This document shows, one piece after another, positions 1 to 10,349 of a stretch of DNA of 64,000 nucleotides (within the stretch, counting starts at the first letter, position 1; every line of letters begins with the position of its first letter). The stretch spans positions 40,612 through 104,611 of the forward strand of contig NZ_LMKE01000001.1 of assembly GCF_001421245.1 (NCBI RefSeq), in the 5' to 3' direction. The notes below the pieces were generated by a model, which made no database searches, had not been told where the DNA came from, and worked only from the letters and a program-made list of their open reading frames with translations. Origin of the DNA: Sphingomonas sp. Leaf10. Lineage in GTDB: Bacteria; Pseudomonadota; Alphaproteobacteria; Sphingomonadales; Sphingomonadaceae. A program made the position numbers and the translations under genes.

Positions 1-1458
1 ACCGATATCCTGTTCGCGGCACGCGGCGCTGATTTCGGACACCAGTTCGGCGGTCCGACGGATGTCGGGCACCAGCTTCGTCAGCATCTCGCCGGCCTGC
101 GCGGCGGCCTGCACCGTGTCGCCCGACACTGCGCTGATCTCGGCGGCTGCGGTCTGGCTGCGTTCGGCCAGCTTGCGCACTTCCGAAGCCACGACTGCGA
201 AGCCGCGACCATGTTCGCCGGCGCGTGCTGCCTCCACCGCGGCGTTCAACGCCAGGAGATCGGTCTGCCGAGCAATTTCCTGAACGATTCCGATCTTCTC
301 GGCGATCGTCCGCATCGCACCTACGGCGCGATCGACAGCGACACCGCTGGCTTCGGCTTCCTTCGCCGAATGGCGGGCGATCTTTTCGGTCTGGGCGGCA
401 TTGTCGGCGTTCTGCTTGATATTGGCGGCCATCTGTTCCATCGAAGCCGAGGCTTCCTCGGCTGCAGCGGCCTGCTCGGTAGCACCCTGGCTCACCTGTT
501 CCGACGAGGCGGAGAGTTCCTGGCTGCCGGCAGCGACATTGTCCGCCGCGCCCGACGCATCGCCCACGACGCTGCGCAGCCGCTCGACCATCGACACCAA
601 AGCGTGACCCAGCTTGTCCTTGTCCGACAACGGGGTGTGATCGACGGTCAGGTCGCCCTGCGCAATCTTGTCGGCCAGCGCCGCCGATTGGCGCAGCGCG
701 AGCGTCATGCGGTTGACGGTATCGACGAGGTCCTTGATCTCGTCGTTGGTCGTGACCTTCACCTCCTGGTCCAGGTCGCCGACTGCGACTGCGTCGATCG
801 CAACCGCGACGCGCTTGAGGCCACTGGAAACCAGACGCGAGATGTAGACGGCTCCTGCGATGGCGATCAGCAGTGCGCAGGCTGCCGCAATCAGCAACGT
901 GTTTCGAGCGGACGCGTACAGTGCGGAAGTGTCGGCATCGGCCTCTCGCATCCGCAAGCGCTGCAGTTCGACGAGTTTGGTGATTTGTTCGGACATGCCC
1001 ATGACGACGGTCCGAGCTTCGCCCATCGACAGTTTCATTGCCTCGTCGTTCCGGTTGGCGAGGGCCAGCAGGCGGATCCGTTCGTTGATCGCCTTGTACG
1101 CGGTCCAGCGCGGGAGGATTTCGGCCCAGATCGGCTTGCCCCGTTCGGTGGCCCTTGACACGCCCAGCGCGATCTTCTGATCGACGCTGTTGCGCATCTC
1201 GATCATGCGATCGTCGAATTTCTTCTTTTCGACGGGATCGGTGGTGGCTGCCATGTTCTTTTCGTTGCGGACGACGCGTCCGGAGTCGGCATCGATCGAC
1301 AAAGCAAGGTCGAGTTGCGCAGCCTGAACGCCGATCACTGCGCGAGTCGCGTCGCTCAATGCGCTCGAGCGGCTGATGCCGACCCCTACGACAGCGATCA
1401 GCAGCCCGATGAGAAGGGCAAAGGTCACGCCCAGTTTCAGCTTGATAGTAGGACGCAT
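1..1458 (-). CDS. Methyl-accepting chemotaxis protein (C-terminus beyond window edge)
   Basis: Transmembrane chemoreceptor that passes ligand signals to CheA through CheW. The first 486 codons are in the window and the frame is still open at base 1. Visible parts: an N-terminal TM helix (about residues 10-30), a periplasmic helical segment of about 160 residues, a second TM helix (about 195-215), a HAMP region, then the signalling coiled coil. The conserved hairpin tip [20 protein letters not shown] is present. The ATG at 1458 is preceded by GGGAGG at good spacing. It lies 21 bp downstream of cheW, so it is the fifth gene of the operon. What it senses cannot be told from sequence. Confidence 0.93.
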   Translation of the reverse strand, partial: MRPTIKLKLGVTFALLIGLLIAVVGVGISRSSALSDATRAVIGVQAAQLDLALSIDADSGRVVRNEKNMAATTDPVEKKKFDDRMIEMRNSVDQKIALGVSRATERGKPIWAEILPRWTAYKAINERIRLLALANRNDEAMKLSMGEARTVVMGMSEQITKLVELQRLRMREADADTSALYASARNTLLIAAACALLIAIAGAVYISRLVSSGLKRVAVAIDAVAVGDLDQEVKVTTNDEIKDLVDTVNRMTLALRQSAALADKIAQGDLTVDHTPLSDKDKLGHALVSMVERLRSVVGDASGAADNVAAGSQELSASSEQVSQGATEQAAAAEEASASMEQMAANIKQNADNAAQTEKIARHSAKEAEASGVAVDRAVGAMRTIAEKIGIVQEIARQTDLLALNAAVEAARAGEHGRGFAVVASEVRKLAERSQTAAAEISAVSGDTVQAAAQAGEMLTKLVPDIRRTAELVSEISAACREQDIG

Positions 1459-1479
1459 TCGTAAACCTCCCAAAAGATT

Positions 1480-1995
1480 TTAATGGATAGCTGCGCCAGC
1501 TGTCTTGCCCTGCGCGATGAACAGGAAAACTGCTTCGAGATCGGGCAGCACCACGATGTCGTCGCCATGCCGGACGAGCGCGCGGACATGGTCGCGGCGC
1601 CAGCGCATGCCGACGACGGGCGCGGCTTCGCTGGAGGCCGCGTCGAAGGTCGCGACCTCGTGCACCTTGTCGGTACGCAGGCCGATCATGGTCGGCTGAC
1701 CGTCCAGATCGATCTCGATCACGACGATGCGGCTGTCGGGCGTCATCGCGGCGACCTCCATGCCGAAGGCGAGGTGGAGATTGGCCAGCGGGATGATCCG
1801 CCCCCGGAAATTGACGACATGGCTGACCAGCGGCGGTGCGCCGGGCACGCGCGTTTCGGGCATCATGTCGAGGATTTCGCGGACCAGCACCGCTTCCAGC
1901 GCGAAGCTCTGTCCGCCCAGGTCGAAGACGAGGACTTCGAGCCGATCGTCCTGGTTCCATGCGACGGTGGTCGGTTGCACGTTATCCGGCTGCAC
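1480..1995 (-). CDS. cheW: Chemotaxis coupling protein CheW
   Basis: CheW-like SH3-type adaptor of about 171 aa that bridges chemoreceptors and CheA at the inner membrane. The family pattern is clear: a start with VLVFDLGGQSFALE, then VVNFRGRIIPLANL, then IVVIEIDLDGQ. It overlaps the 3' end of cheA by 14 bases. A GTG start at 1995 is chosen because GAGGAG lies about 7 bases upstream inside cheA. An in-frame ATG at 2010 has no Shine-Dalgarno sequence and would add five residues; a second GTG at 1980 is also possible. Overlap and strand indicate translational coupling with cheA. Confidence 0.92.
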   Translation of the reverse strand: MQPDNVQPTTVAWNQDDRLEVLVFDLGGQSFALEAVLVREILDMMPETRVPGAPPLVSHVVNFRGRIIPLANLHLAFGMEVAAMTPDSRIVVIEIDLDGQPTMIGLRTDKVHEVATFDAASSEAAPVVGMRWRRDHVRALVRHGDDIVVLPDLEAVFLFIAQGKTAGAAIH

Positions 1996-3967
1996 GCAGC
2001 GTCTCCTCATGCGGTTGGCCCAGCGCGATCAACTGGGCGATGTCGAGGATCAGCGCGACCTCGCCATCGCCGAGGATCGTCGCACCGGCAAAGGTCGTGG
2101 CACCCTGATGCAGCGCCGACATCGGCTTGATGACGGTCTGATGGTTGCCGATGATCTGGTCGACGACCAGCCCGACGCGCCCCTGCGGCGTGGCGACGAC
2201 CACGATCTTTTGGAACGGATCGGGCCGGGTGTCCGTCGCGAACAGTTCGCGCAGCCGGAGGAACGGGACCAGCTTTTCGCGCAGCGTGATGAGGCTGCGG
2301 CCGCGATGCCGCATATCGTCCTCGAGCGAGAGTTCGATACATTCCTCGACCGCGGTCAGCGGAATGACGTAGCGGCCGGTCCCGACGCGCACGAGCAGAC
2401 CGTCGATGATCGCCAGCGTCAGCGGAATGCGCAGCGCGATCAGCGATCCCTCGCCCTCGGTAGACTGGACATCGATCGATCCGCGCAGGCCCTCGATCGT
2501 GCGCTTCACCACGTCCATGCCGACACCGCGGCCCGACAGGTTGGTGACAGTCGCGGCGGTCGAGAAACCGGGCGCGAAGATCATCTGGAGCAGTTCGGAA
2601 TCGGTAAGCGCCTGGTCGGGCTGGATCAGGCCGTTCGCCTCCGCCTTCGCGCGGACCCTGGCACGGTTGATGCCGCGGCCGTCGTCGCGGATGGTGATGA
2701 CGACCTCGCCCCCCGCCTGATGCGCGGCGAGCTTGACCGAACCGGCGGCGGGCTTGCCGGCGGCGATGCGGTCCTCGGGCGTTTCGAGGCCGTGGTCGCA
2801 GCTGTTGCGGATCAGGTGGACCATCGGGTCGAACAGGCGTTCGATGACGGTCTTGTCGACCTCGGTCGCTTCACCGGCGGTTTCGAACTCGATCGTCTTG
2901 CCGGTGTCGCGCGACAGGTCGTGGATCAGGCGGCGGAAGCGCGCGAACAGCGAGCCGACCGGGACCATGCGCATCACCATCATCGTGTCGCGCAGTTCGC
3001 CGGCCAGCCGCTCGATCTCTTCCGACACCGAACGCAGCACCAGATCGTTGCCGCGATGCGCGCATTGCGACAGGCGGCTTTGGGCGATGACCAGTTCGCC
3101 GACGCGGTCCATCAGCGCGTCGAGCCGCCCGGCGGGAACGCGCACGCTCTCCTCGGCCTTGGCGGTCGAGCGGGCGGCGGGGCTGTCGGCGGTCGATGCG
3201 GTCGCGACCGGGGCGGCGGCGACGGTCTCTTCGGCACTCGGGGCTTCGTCGGCCACGATGTCGTCGACGGCGGCGTCCGCATCGTCGAGGCCGAGTGGCT
3301 CGATCGACAATTCCATGTCGTCCATCACGAAGATGAAGACATCCTCGATATCGTCGCGCTTGATGTCGCCGACCAGCGTCACGTCCCAGCCGATATGGCA
3401 TTCGGTCGGAACCAGATCGGCGAGCGGCGGCACCATGTCGGTCCGCGCGACGACGGTGCAGTCGCCCAGCTCGCGCAGCTCGTCGAGCAGCATCAGCGGG
3501 TTGGTGCCGTTGGCCATCGCATCGGCCGGCAGGCGGAAGGCGATCTGCCAGCCGCTGCGGGCTGGCGCCTTCGCGTTGGCGGCGGCGGGGGCGGGGCCCG
3601 ATGCTTCGTCGATCGCCTGTTGCAGACGCGCGAGGATGGCGTCGCCATCGGCGGCCGGGGCATCCCCCTCGACCAGCGCGCGCATATGATCCTGCGCCGA
3701 CAGAATGACCGAGACCAGGCCGGCGGTGGCCGGCACCTGACCCTTGCGCACGCGGTCGAACGCCGATTCGCAGTGATGGGTGAAGCCGGCCAGCGCGTCG
3801 AAGCCGAACATCGCGCCCGAGCCCTTCAGCGTGTGCAGGCCACGGAAGACCGCGTTGACGAGATCGGCATCGTCCAGCCGGTGTCCGAGGTCGAGCAGCG
3901 CCTGCTCGACCTGATCGAGTACCTCGCCCGCCTCCACGCGGAAGGCGGCGATCGGATCGTCGGCCAT
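1982..3967 (-). CDS. cheA: Chemotaxis histidine kinase CheA
   Basis: Cytoplasmic sensor kinase (about 661 aa) that phosphorylates CheY. Domains in order: N-terminal Hpt with the phospho-accepting His45 in FRGLHTLKGSG; an acidic/Ala-rich linker and P2-like region (about 130-265); dimerisation helices; an HATPase domain with the N box (HLIRNSCDHGLE), a G1-type DDGRGI and a G2-type GRGVGMDVV; and a C-terminal CheW-like regulatory domain ending near residue 650. Its ATG overlaps the cheY stop as TGATG; a GTG one codon upstream (3970) is an alternative. It sits between cheY and cheW in one operon. Confidence 0.95.
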   Translation of the reverse strand: MADDPIAAFRVEAGEVLDQVEQALLDLGHRLDDADLVNAVFRGLHTLKGSGAMFGFDALAGFTHHCESAFDRVRKGQVPATAGLVSVILSAQDHMRALVEGDAPAADGDAILARLQQAIDEASGPAPAAANAKAPARSGWQIAFRLPADAMANGTNPLMLLDELRELGDCTVVARTDMVPPLADLVPTECHIGWDVTLVGDIKRDDIEDVFIFVMDDMELSIEPLGLDDADAAVDDIVADEAPSAEETVAAAPVATASTADSPAARSTAKAEESVRVPAGRLDALMDRVGELVIAQSRLSQCAHRGNDLVLRSVSEEIERLAGELRDTMMVMRMVPVGSLFARFRRLIHDLSRDTGKTIEFETAGEATEVDKTVIERLFDPMVHLIRNSCDHGLETPEDRIAAGKPAAGSVKLAAHQAGGEVVITIRDDGRGINRARVRAKAEANGLIQPDQALTDSELLQMIFAPGFSTAATVTNLSGRGVGMDVVKRTIEGLRGSIDVQSTEGEGSLIALRIPLTLAIIDGLLVRVGTGRYVIPLTAVEECIELSLEDDMRHRGRSLITLREKLVPFLRLRELFATDTRPDPFQKIVVVATPQGRVGLVVDQIIGNHQTVIKPMSALHQGATTFAGATILGDGEVALILDIAQLIALGQPHEETLRAAG

Positions 3968-4335
3968 CACCGGCCGAGTACCTTGCGCGCGACCTTCACC
4001 AGCTGATCCGGGACGAACGGCTTGACCAGCCAGCCGGTGGCGCCGGCGGCCTTCGCCTGGTTCTTCATCTCCGGATCGGATTCGGTGGTCAGGAAGATGA
4101 TCGGGACACCCGCCTGCGCCGGCTGCTTGCGCAGTTCGCGGATCATCGACAGCCCGTCCATGTTGGGCATGTTCAGGTCGGTGACGATCATGTCGAACTT
4201 GGTCGCGGTCGCCTTCGACAGCCCTTCGACGCCGTCACCGGCTTCGGTCACGGTATAGCCGGCACCGGTGAGCGCGATGCGGATCGCCATGCGCAGGCTG
4301 GCGGAATCGTCGACGGCGAGGATGGAAGCGGTCAT
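3967..4335 (-). CDS. cheY: Chemotaxis response regulator CheY
   Basis: Single receiver domain (122 aa) with no output domain, so it acts on the flagellar motor or as a phosphate sink. The acidic pocket VDD is at residues 8-10, the phospho-accepting Asp53 in MIVTDLNMPNMDG, the Thr/Ser switch in IIFLTTESD, and the conserved Lys in WLVKPF. It overlaps the STAS gene upstream by 4 bp (ATGA) and cheA downstream by 1 bp, so it is translated from a shared mRNA. It could instead serve a non-flagellar (Wsp/Pil-like) chemosensory system; no motor genes are in view. Confidence 0.93.
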   Translation of the reverse strand: MTASILAVDDSASLRMAIRIALTGAGYTVTEAGDGVEGLSKATATKFDMIVTDLNMPNMDGLSMIRELRKQPAQAGVPIIFLTTESDPEMKNQAKAAGATGWLVKPFVPDQLVKVARKVLGR

Positions 4336-4640
4336 TGCAGGGGTACTCCGTGGAACCAGAAATCATGGTCGTCGGCCGGCATCGCGTCGGCAAAGCCGGC
4401 ACGGCGCAGCAGGGCGGCGAGGGTGTCGTTGGCGGGTGCGGCGAGGCGGACGGTGCCGCCATGCATCCGGGCCTGCGCGCGCAGGCTTTCGATCAGTTGC
4501 AGGACGCTAAGGTCCGGGGTGGCCAGATCGGCAACGTCGAGGACGAGGTCCCCGTCGGGCGGAACAACGCGCAATTCGTCGACGACGGCGCCAATATTGG
4601 CCATCGACAAGTTGGCAGGTACACAAAAAGCGGAATTCAT
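4332..4640 (-). CDS. STAS-domain protein heading the chemotaxis operon
   Basis: A 102-aa protein made of a single STAS (anti-sigma-factor-antagonist-like) fold: alternating strands and helices with DLVLDVADLATPDLSVLQLI, where the Ser after the PDL turn occupies the place phosphorylated in anti-anti-sigma factors. It lacks any DNA-binding or kinase domain. It is the first gene of the che operon and overlaps cheY by 4 bp, so a role in tuning the chemosensory system is inferred from context only. The 257 bp upstream (4641-4897) contain no gene I can support and must hold the operon promoter; they also carry a 7-bp inverted repeat TTGCCGC/GCGGCAA at 4791-4807. Confidence 0.8.
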   Translation of the reverse strand: MNSAFCVPANLSMANIGAVVDELRVVPPDGDLVLDVADLATPDLSVLQLIESLRAQARMHGGTVRLAAPANDTLAALLRRAGFADAMPADDHDFWFHGVPLQ

Positions 4641-4897
4641 TCGATCTTGCCCCCAATAGAGCTGCCGACTTCTCTGGCAGAGGGGGATTAAGATCGATTT
4701 AAGTACGGAGCCGTTCCGGATGTTTCGGCGTTAATCAATCGGTAACGTCCGGATCGATGCGAAAGCCGGAAAGATAGCGTTGCCCGTAACTTGCCGCATG
4801 GCGGCAATGCGGGTGCGTTCGCGGGAAAACGTCGTCCGCGCAAATTTTTATGCCGGCGATCGATCCGACAAAAAGGCGCTGTGGAGTCGCGGGCGAC

Positions 4898-5104
4898 TCA
4901 GCGTCGCGGCAGGCGCCGTGCAATCAGGACCAGCAACAGGCCGAGCGCGGCGGTCACCGATCCGGTCACGACCCAGAGATACTGGTCGATCATGAACGAA
5001 CTGGCGGGCCAGCGGATGATGCCCATCCCCTGACCCAGCCAGAATAGTCCGACGAACGCGAGGATCGCACCGACGATCGTCAGCACCCGCCGGACGACGC
5101 GCAT
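4898..5104 (-). CDS. Small two-helix membrane protein, function unknown
   Basis: A 68-aa protein with two predicted membrane helices (about residues 6-26 and 42-63) separated by a short loop, with basic residues at both ends (MRVVRRV... and ...RRLPRR). It starts one base after the stop of citrate synthase on the same strand, so it is probably co-transcribed as the last gene of a gltX-gltA unit. I do not recognise a family. Length, membrane pattern and tight spacing support a real gene; function is not inferable. Confidence 0.6.
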   Translation of the reverse strand: MRVVRRVLTIVGAILAFVGLFWLGQGMGIIRWPASSFMIDQYLWVVTGSVTAALGLLLVLIARRLPRR

Positions 5105-5105
5105 C

Positions 5106-6389
5106 TCAGCGCTGACCCACCGGCACGTAATCGCGCTGGGCGGGGCCGGTATAGAGCTGGCGCGGACGGCCGATCTTCTGTTCGGGGTCCGAGATCATCT
5201 CGTTCCACTGCGCGACCCAGCCGACGGTGCGGGCGAGCGCGAACAGCGCGGTGAACATGGTGGTCGGGAAGCCGATCGCCGACAGGATGACGCCAGAATA
5301 GAAGTCGACGTTCGGGAACAGCTTCTTTTCGATGAAGTAATCGTCCGACAGCGCCAGTTCTTCCAGCCGCAGCGCGGTTTCGAAGACCGGATCGTTAACG
5401 CCGAGCGATTCGAACACTTCGCGCACCGTCTTCTGCATCACGGTCGCGCGCGGGTCGTAATTCTTGTACACGCGGTGGCCGAAGCCCATCAGGCGGAACG
5501 GATCGTCCTTGTTCTTGGCACGGGCGATATATTCCGGGATGCGCTCGGGCGTGCCGATTTCGCGCAGCATGTTGAGCGCGGCTTCGTTGGCGCCGCCATG
5601 CGCCGGACCCCACAGGCAGGCGATGCCGGCGGCCATGCACGCGAACGGGTTCGCGCCCGACGAACCGGCAAGACGCACGGTCGAGGTCGATGCGTTCTGT
5701 TCGTGGTCGGCATGGAGGATGAAGATACGGTCCAGCGCCTTTTCGACGACCGGGTTCACTTCATACTTCTCGGCCGGCACGCCGAACGTCATCTTCAGGA
5801 AGTTGCCGGTATAGCTGAGCGAATTGTCGGGATACTGGAACGGCTGCCCGACGCTGTACTTGTACGCCATCGCCGCGATCGTCGGCATCTTGGCAATCAG
5901 CCGGTGCGACGCGATCGTCCGCTGCGTCGGATCGGTAATGTCGGTCGAATCGTGGTAGAAGGCCGACAGCGCGCCGACGACGCCGCACATGATCGCCATC
6001 GGGTGCGCGTCGCGACGGAAGCCGCGATAGAAGGTCGCGAGCTGTTCGTGCAGCATCGTGTGGCGGGTGATGGTGTTGGTGAAGTTGCCGAGGTCGTCGC
6101 CCGACGGCAGTTCGCCGTTCAGCAGCAGATAGGCGACCTCCATGAACGACGACTGTTCGGCGAGCTGCCCGATCGGATAGCCGCGATGCAGCAGCACGCC
6201 TTCGTCACCGTCGATATAGGTCAGCGCCGAATCGCAGCTGGCGGTCGACGTGAAGCCGGGATCGTAGGTGAAGGCGCCGGTCTGCGCATACAGTTTGCGG
6301 ATGTCGACGACGTCCGGGCCGATCGTGCCCGAACGAACCGGAAATTCGACGTCCTTGCCCGCGACCTGCAGTTTAGCGTTATCGGCCAT
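5106..6389 (-). CDS. gltA: Citrate synthase
   Basis: Condenses acetyl-CoA and oxaloacetate into citrate, the entry step of the TCA cycle. At 427 aa it matches the hexameric, NADH-sensitive type I form of proteobacteria. An N-terminal beta domain precedes the large helical domain. The His-containing motifs [25 protein letters not shown] and MGFGHRVYK supply the conserved active-site histidines, and the CoA/citrate-binding Arg lies near the end. It is followed after one base by a small membrane protein and preceded by gltX 18 bp upstream on the same strand. Confidence 0.97.
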   Translation of the reverse strand: MADNAKLQVAGKDVEFPVRSGTIGPDVVDIRKLYAQTGAFTYDPGFTSTASCDSALTYIDGDEGVLLHRGYPIGQLAEQSSFMEVAYLLLNGELPSGDDLGNFTNTITRHTMLHEQLATFYRGFRRDAHPMAIMCGVVGALSAFYHDSTDITDPTQRTIASHRLIAKMPTIAAMAYKYSVGQPFQYPDNSLSYTGNFLKMTFGVPAEKYEVNPVVEKALDRIFILHADHEQNASTSTVRLAGSSGANPFACMAAGIACLWGPAHGGANEAALNMLREIGTPERIPEYIARAKNKDDPFRLMGFGHRVYKNYDPRATVMQKTVREVFESLGVNDPVFETALRLEELALSDDYFIEKKLFPNVDFYSGVILSAIGFPTTMFTALFALARTVGWVAQWNEMISDPEQKIGRPRQLYTGPAQRDYVPVGQR

Positions 6390-6407
6390 CTGGCGTCTCC
6401 TGTTAGG

Positions 6408-7838
6408 TTATGCGGCCGGTTTGGCCATCTGATCTTCGATGCGGCCAAGGCTTTCGTCGCGACCCAGCAGGGCAAGCACGTCGAAAATCCCCGGTGAGGT
6501 GCGCGAACCCGTCAGCGCGGCGCGAAGCGGTTGCGCGGCGGCACCCAGCTTCAACGCCGCTGCCTCCGCCACTTCGCGTACCGCAGCTTCGATCGTCTCC
6601 GTATCCCATGCTGCGAGTGCGTCAAGCTTGGCGTGCAACTGCGACAAAATCGCACGAGCTTCGGGCGTCAGCAACGTGGTGGCGCCGTCGTCCATCGCCA
6701 AGGGGCGCGACTTGAAGAAGAAGGCGGCGTTGGCGGCCAGTTCGTTGATGTCGGCGGCGCGGACCTTCAGCACCGGCATGGCGCGCTGCAACAGATCGCG
6801 GTCGATCCCGTCCGGCAGCCGTTCGGCGACCAGTGCGGTCAGGCGCGTGTCGTCGGACTCGCGGATATAGTGGCCGTTGAGGTTCAGCAGCTTCTTCGTA
6901 TCAAAACGGGACGGCGAACGGCCGACGCCGCCCAGGTCAAACACTTCGGTCGCCCGTTCGCGGCTGATGATTTCCTCATCGCCATGGCCCCAGCCGAGCC
7001 GCAACAGATAGTTGTTGAGCGCTTCGGGCAACACGCCCAGTTCGTCGCGATAGGCCTCTACGCCGAGTGCACCATGCCGCTTCGACAGCTTGGCACCGTC
7101 CGCGCCGTGGATCAGCGGGACATGGGCATAGACCGGATCGGGCCAGCCACCCTCGACCGTGTCCATTGCGCGGACCAGCGCCAATTGGCGGAAGGCGTTG
7201 TTCAAATGATCGTCGCCGCGAATGACGTGCGTCACGCCCATGTCGTGATCGTCGACGACGACCGCGAGCATATAGGTCGGCGTACCGTCCGAACGCAGCA
7301 GCACGAAATCGTCGAGTTCGGCATTGGCGACGGTGACGTCGCCCTGCACCTGATCGGGGATGGTGACCGACCCTTCCTTCGGTGCCTTCAGCCGGACGAC
7401 GAACGGCGCGCCTTCCGGCGCGTCCCCGGGCGCGCGGTCGCGCCAGCGGCCGTCATAGCGGATCGGCTTTCCGGCGGCGCGTTGTTCCTCGCGCAGCGCG
7501 GTCAGTTCCTCCGGCGTCGCATAGCAGCGATAGGCATGGCCGGCGTCGAGCAATTGATTGGCAACCGCCGCATGGCGATCGGCGCGGGCGAACTGGAACA
7601 CCGCATCGCCGTCCCAATCGAGGCCGAGCCAGCGCATGCCTTCGAGGATCGCATCGATCGCCGGCTGGGTCGAGCGCACGCGATCGGTATCCTCGATCCG
7701 CAACAGGAAACGACCGCCATGGCGACGGGCATAGAGCCAGTTGAACAACGCAGTGCGCGCACCGCCGATGTGGAGAAAGCCGGTCGGCGACGGCGCGAAA
7801 CGGGTGACGACAGGCGTCGCGGAAGTAGTTGCGCCCAA
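6408..7838 (-). CDS. gltX: Glutamate--tRNA ligase
   Basis: Class I aminoacyl-tRNA synthetase charging tRNA-Glu (about 476 aa). The ATP-binding signature appears as [20 protein letters not shown] and the second signature as AKLSKRHG, in the usual order, followed by the alpha-helical anticodon-binding domain. The TTG at 7838 is preferred because it gives a normal N-terminus just before [11 protein letters not shown] and has GGGAG about 9 bases upstream. The frame stays open to an ATG at 7916, which would add 26 residues overlapping the divergent comEC. The comEC start lies only 34 bp away. Confidence 0.95.
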   Translation of the reverse strand: MGATTSATPVVTRFAPSPTGFLHIGGARTALFNWLYARRHGGRFLLRIEDTDRVRSTQPAIDAILEGMRWLGLDWDGDAVFQFARADRHAAVANQLLDAGHAYRCYATPEELTALREEQRAAGKPIRYDGRWRDRAPGDAPEGAPFVVRLKAPKEGSVTIPDQVQGDVTVANAELDDFVLLRSDGTPTYMLAVVVDDHDMGVTHVIRGDDHLNNAFRQLALVRAMDTVEGGWPDPVYAHVPLIHGADGAKLSKRHGALGVEAYRDELGVLPEALNNYLLRLGWGHGDEEIISRERATEVFDLGGVGRSPSRFDTKKLLNLNGHYIRESDDTRLTALVAERLPDGIDRDLLQRAMPVLKVRAADINELAANAAFFFKSRPLAMDDGATTLLTPEARAILSQLHAKLDALAAWDTETIEAAVREVAEAAALKLGAAAQPLRAALTGSRTSPGIFDVLALLGRDESLGRIEDQMAKPAA

Positions 7839-7872
7839 GCGCGGATGCTCCCAGAAATCGGGTGGAACAGAT

Positions 7873-10176
7873 ATGGCCAGCTCAGCCGCGACCGCCCCTA
7901 GCATGGCACCCCGCACGCTTCAAACCACGCGCGCCCCGGCTCGGTTCCTTGCCGCGCTGGAACGTCGGGCGGAGGCGGAGCGGGGGCAATTGCCGCTGTG
8001 GATGCCCGTCGCGCTGGGGGCGGGGATCGCGGCATGGTTCATGTTGCCGGGGCCGGCGGCATGGGGCGCGGTGCTGTTCGCGGGGCTGGCAATGGCGCTG
8101 GGCGGGACGGTGCTGCCATGGGGTACCCGGACGGCGCGGGCGATCACGATCGCCGGACTGCTGGCGATGCTCGGCTGTGCGCTGATCTGGTGGCGGGCGG
8201 AGCGGATTGCGGCACCGGTGCTTGCCCGACCGGTGGTGGCGGCGTTCGCGGCGCGGGTGGAGCGGGTCGAGCCGTTGCCGGCACGGGAACTGGTACGGCT
8301 GACGTTAGCGCCGATCGCAACAACTCCCCTCCCTGACAGGAAGGGGTTGGGGGTGGGTCGGGTTCCGCTTGGCGCAGCGTCCCGGTCTCTCGCGGGTCAA
8401 TCCACCCCCAACCCCTCCCTTCCAAGGAGGGGAGGATTGCCGCCGCGTATCCGCGTGAACGTCGCCCAAGGAGACTTTCCGACCGATCTCTCCCCCGGCG
8501 CGACCATCGCCCTGCGCGCGCGTCTGATGCCGCCGCCCTCCGCCGCGTTGCCGGGGGCGTATGACTTTGCGCGTACCGCATGGTTTCAGGGGATCGGCGC
8601 CACCGGGCGCGGCTTTGCGCCGGTGCGGGTGATCGCACCCGGCGATCCGGGCAATGCCGGACTGCGCGCGGCGCTGACCGCGCATATCGTCGGGCGGGTA
8701 CGCGGCAGCGAAGGCGGGATCGCCGCCGCATTCGTGACCGGCGACCGGGGAGCGATCGCCGAAGCCGATGCCGAGGCGATGCGGCGATCGGGACTGGCGC
8801 ATCTGTTGTCGATCAGCGGCTTGCACGTCACGGCGGTCGTCGTCGGGACGATGACGCTGGTGCTGAAGCTGCTCGCGCTGTTCCCGCCGCTCGCACTCAG
8901 GGTTCGGCTGCCGGTCGTGGCAGCGGGGGCAGGGGCGATGACGGCGGTCGCCTATACATGGCTGTCGGGGGCAGACGTACCGACGGTGCGGTCATGTATC
9001 GCCGCGCTGCTGGTGCTGGCGGCGCTGTCGCTGGGGCGCGAGGCGGTTACGCTGCGGCTGATCGCGACGGGCGCGCTGCTGGTCCTGCTGGTGCTGCCGG
9101 AGTCGCTGGCGGGGCCAAGCTTCCAGTTGAGTTTCGCCGCCGTTACCGCGATCGTCGCGCTGCACGAACATCCCCGCGTCCGGCGCTGGTTCCTGAAACG
9201 CGACGAGGCGCACTGGCAAAGGTTCGCGCGCGGGTTGGCGTCGCTGCTGCTGACCGGGGTGGTGGTCGAGGCGGCGTTGATGCCGATCGGCCTGTATCAT
9301 TTTCACAAGGCCGGACTGTACGGCGCGCTCGCCAACATCGTCGCCATTCCGCTGACGACCTTCGTCACGATGCCGTTGGAGGCACTGGCACTGGCGCTCG
9401 ATCCGGTCGGGCTGGGCGCGCCGGCATGGTGGGCGGTCGAGCGGTCGCTGGCATTGCTGTTATGGATCGCGCGGACGGTCGCGTCGGCGCCGGGATCGGT
9501 CGCGGCATTGCGGGCGATGCCCGACGGAGCGTTCGCGCTGATGGTCGTCGGCGGGCTGTGGATCGCGCTGTGGCGGACATCAATGCGGCGTTGGGGGATG
9601 GTGCCGCTGGCGATCGGCGCGCTGTGGGCATTGGCGACACCTGCGCCCGACCTGCTGGTGACGGGCGACGGGCGGCATATGGCGTTGGCGACGCCCGATG
9701 GCGGCATGGCGATCCTGCGCGACCGGGCGGGCGATTATGTCCGCTCGACCCTAGGCGAAGGCGGCGGGGTCGAGGACGACCTGCCGCCGCTGTCCGAACA
9801 GCCGGGGGTGAAATGCAGCGCCGACCTGTGCATCGCTACCCGACAGGCGGGCGATCGACGCTGGACGATCGTCGCGACGCGCAGCGGCTATGCGGTGCCG
9901 TGGGCCGAACTGGTCGCCGCGTGTCGTCGCGCCGACATCGTCGTCAGCGACCGCCGCCTGCCGCCCGCGTGCACACCGCGCTGGCTGAAACTGGACCGGA
10001 CGACGCTCACCCGTACCGGCGGCATCGCGATATCGCTGGCAAGCGGGCGGGTGACGACGGTCCGACAGGGTGGACGCCATCCATGGGAGCAGCCGGAGAA
10101 GGTCGCTCCGCCGCGTCCGCCCTATCGCGACCGCCGCGCGGGGCGGAACGGAGCGATTTCCGACGCCGCCCGGTGA
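7873..10176 (+). CDS. comEC: ComEC/Rec2 family competence membrane channel protein
   Basis: Polytopic inner-membrane protein (about 767 aa) of the ComEC/Rec2 family, the channel that carries single-stranded DNA into the cytoplasm during natural transformation. An N-terminal pair of TM helices is followed by a periplasmic OB-like region, then the Competence domain core with the diagnostic [17 protein letters not shown] (about residue 310), many TM helices, and a C-terminal soluble domain that is shorter than a full metallo-beta-lactamase. The ATG at 7873 has GGTGGA upstream. Residues about 151-187 are encoded by an inserted 111-bp palindromic repeat (see that feature). The 3' end overlaps a convergent small gene by 55 bp. 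Confidence 0.92.
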   Translation: MASSAATAPSMAPRTLQTTRAPARFLAALERRAEAERGQLPLWMPVALGAGIAAWFMLPGPAAWGAVLFAGLAMALGGTVLPWGTRTARAITIAGLLAMLGCALIWWRAERIAAPVLARPVVAAFAARVERVEPLPARELVRLTLAPIATTPLPDRKGLGVGRVPLGAASRSLAGQSTPNPSLPRRGGLPPRIRVNVAQGDFPTDLSPGATIALRARLMPPPSAALPGAYDFARTAWFQGIGATGRGFAPVRVIAPGDPGNAGLRAALTAHIVGRVRGSEGGIAAAFVTGDRGAIAEADAEAMRRSGLAHLLSISGLHVTAVVVGTMTLVLKLLALFPPLALRVRLPVVAAGAGAMTAVAYTWLSGADVPTVRSCIAALLVLAALSLGREAVTLRLIATGALLVLLVLPESLAGPSFQLSFAAVTAIVALHEHPRVRRWFLKRDEAHWQRFARGLASLLLTGVVVEAALMPIGLYHFHKAGLYGALANIVAIPLTTFVTMPLEALALALDPVGLGAPAWWAVERSLALLLWIARTVASAPGSVAALRAMPDGAFALMVVGGLWIALWRTSMRRWGMVPLAIGALWALATPAPDLLVTGDGRHMALATPDGGMAILRDRAGDYVRSTLGEGGGVEDDLPPLSEQPGVKCSADLCIATRQAGDRRWTIVATRSGYAVPWAELVAACRRADIVVSDRRLPPACTPRWLKLDRTTLTRTGGIAISLASGRVTTVRQGGRHPWEQPEKVAPPRPPYRDRRAGRNGAISDAAR
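8324..8434. repeat. Palindromic repeat element inserted in-frame within comEC
   Basis: A 111-bp (37-codon) element with nested inverted repeats. The outer ends CTCCCCTCC / GGAGGGGAG are at 8324-8332 and 8426-8434. The inner arms GGGGTTGGGGGTGG (8343-8356) and CCACCCCCAACCCC (8402-8415) are perfectly complementary. Each end also forms its own hairpin of the form CCTCCCT-N3-(near)AGGGAGG. The same architecture and similar arm sequence recur intergenically at 59844-59940. Here it contains no stop in the comEC frame and encodes a Pro/Gly/Arg-rich insert. Confidence 0.85.
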
Positions 10177-10349
10177 TCGTTGATCGCAACCCGCGCGCAG
10201 ACAAACGCCATCCAGAGGATCAGCGCGCCGCCGATACCGAAAGCGAATGGCAGCGGGAGCTTCGGGGCGAACAGCGCCAGAATCGGCAGGAGCGCCGACA
10301 TGCGCACCACCGCGCTGCGCCGGGTCCAGTTGCGTCCGATCATCGTCAC
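10122..10349 (-). CDS. Small membrane protein, function unknown
   Basis: A 75-aa protein with a basic N-terminus and hydrophobic stretches at about residues 17-30 and 35-55. Its GTG start at 10349 overlaps the dcd stop as GTGA, the same coupling seen through the rest of this operon; an ATG at 10343 is an alternative. The last 55 bp overlap the 3' end of convergent comEC. No family recognised. The translational coupling to dcd is the main reason to call it. Confidence 0.55.
   Translation of the reverse strand: MTMIGRNWTRRSAVVRMSALLPILALFAPKLPLPFAFGIGGALILWMAFVCARVAINDHRAASEIAPFRPARRSR

Noticed and set aside
1727..4006. A 759-codon plus-strand open frame opposite cheA
   Set aside because: It lies antisense to a clear cheA. 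GC-rich third positions create long antisense frames; it has no recognisable domain.
8324..8434. CRISPR array or IS end at the comEC repeat
   Set aside because: There is one element, no regularly spaced repeat units, no transposase and no target duplication that I can see.
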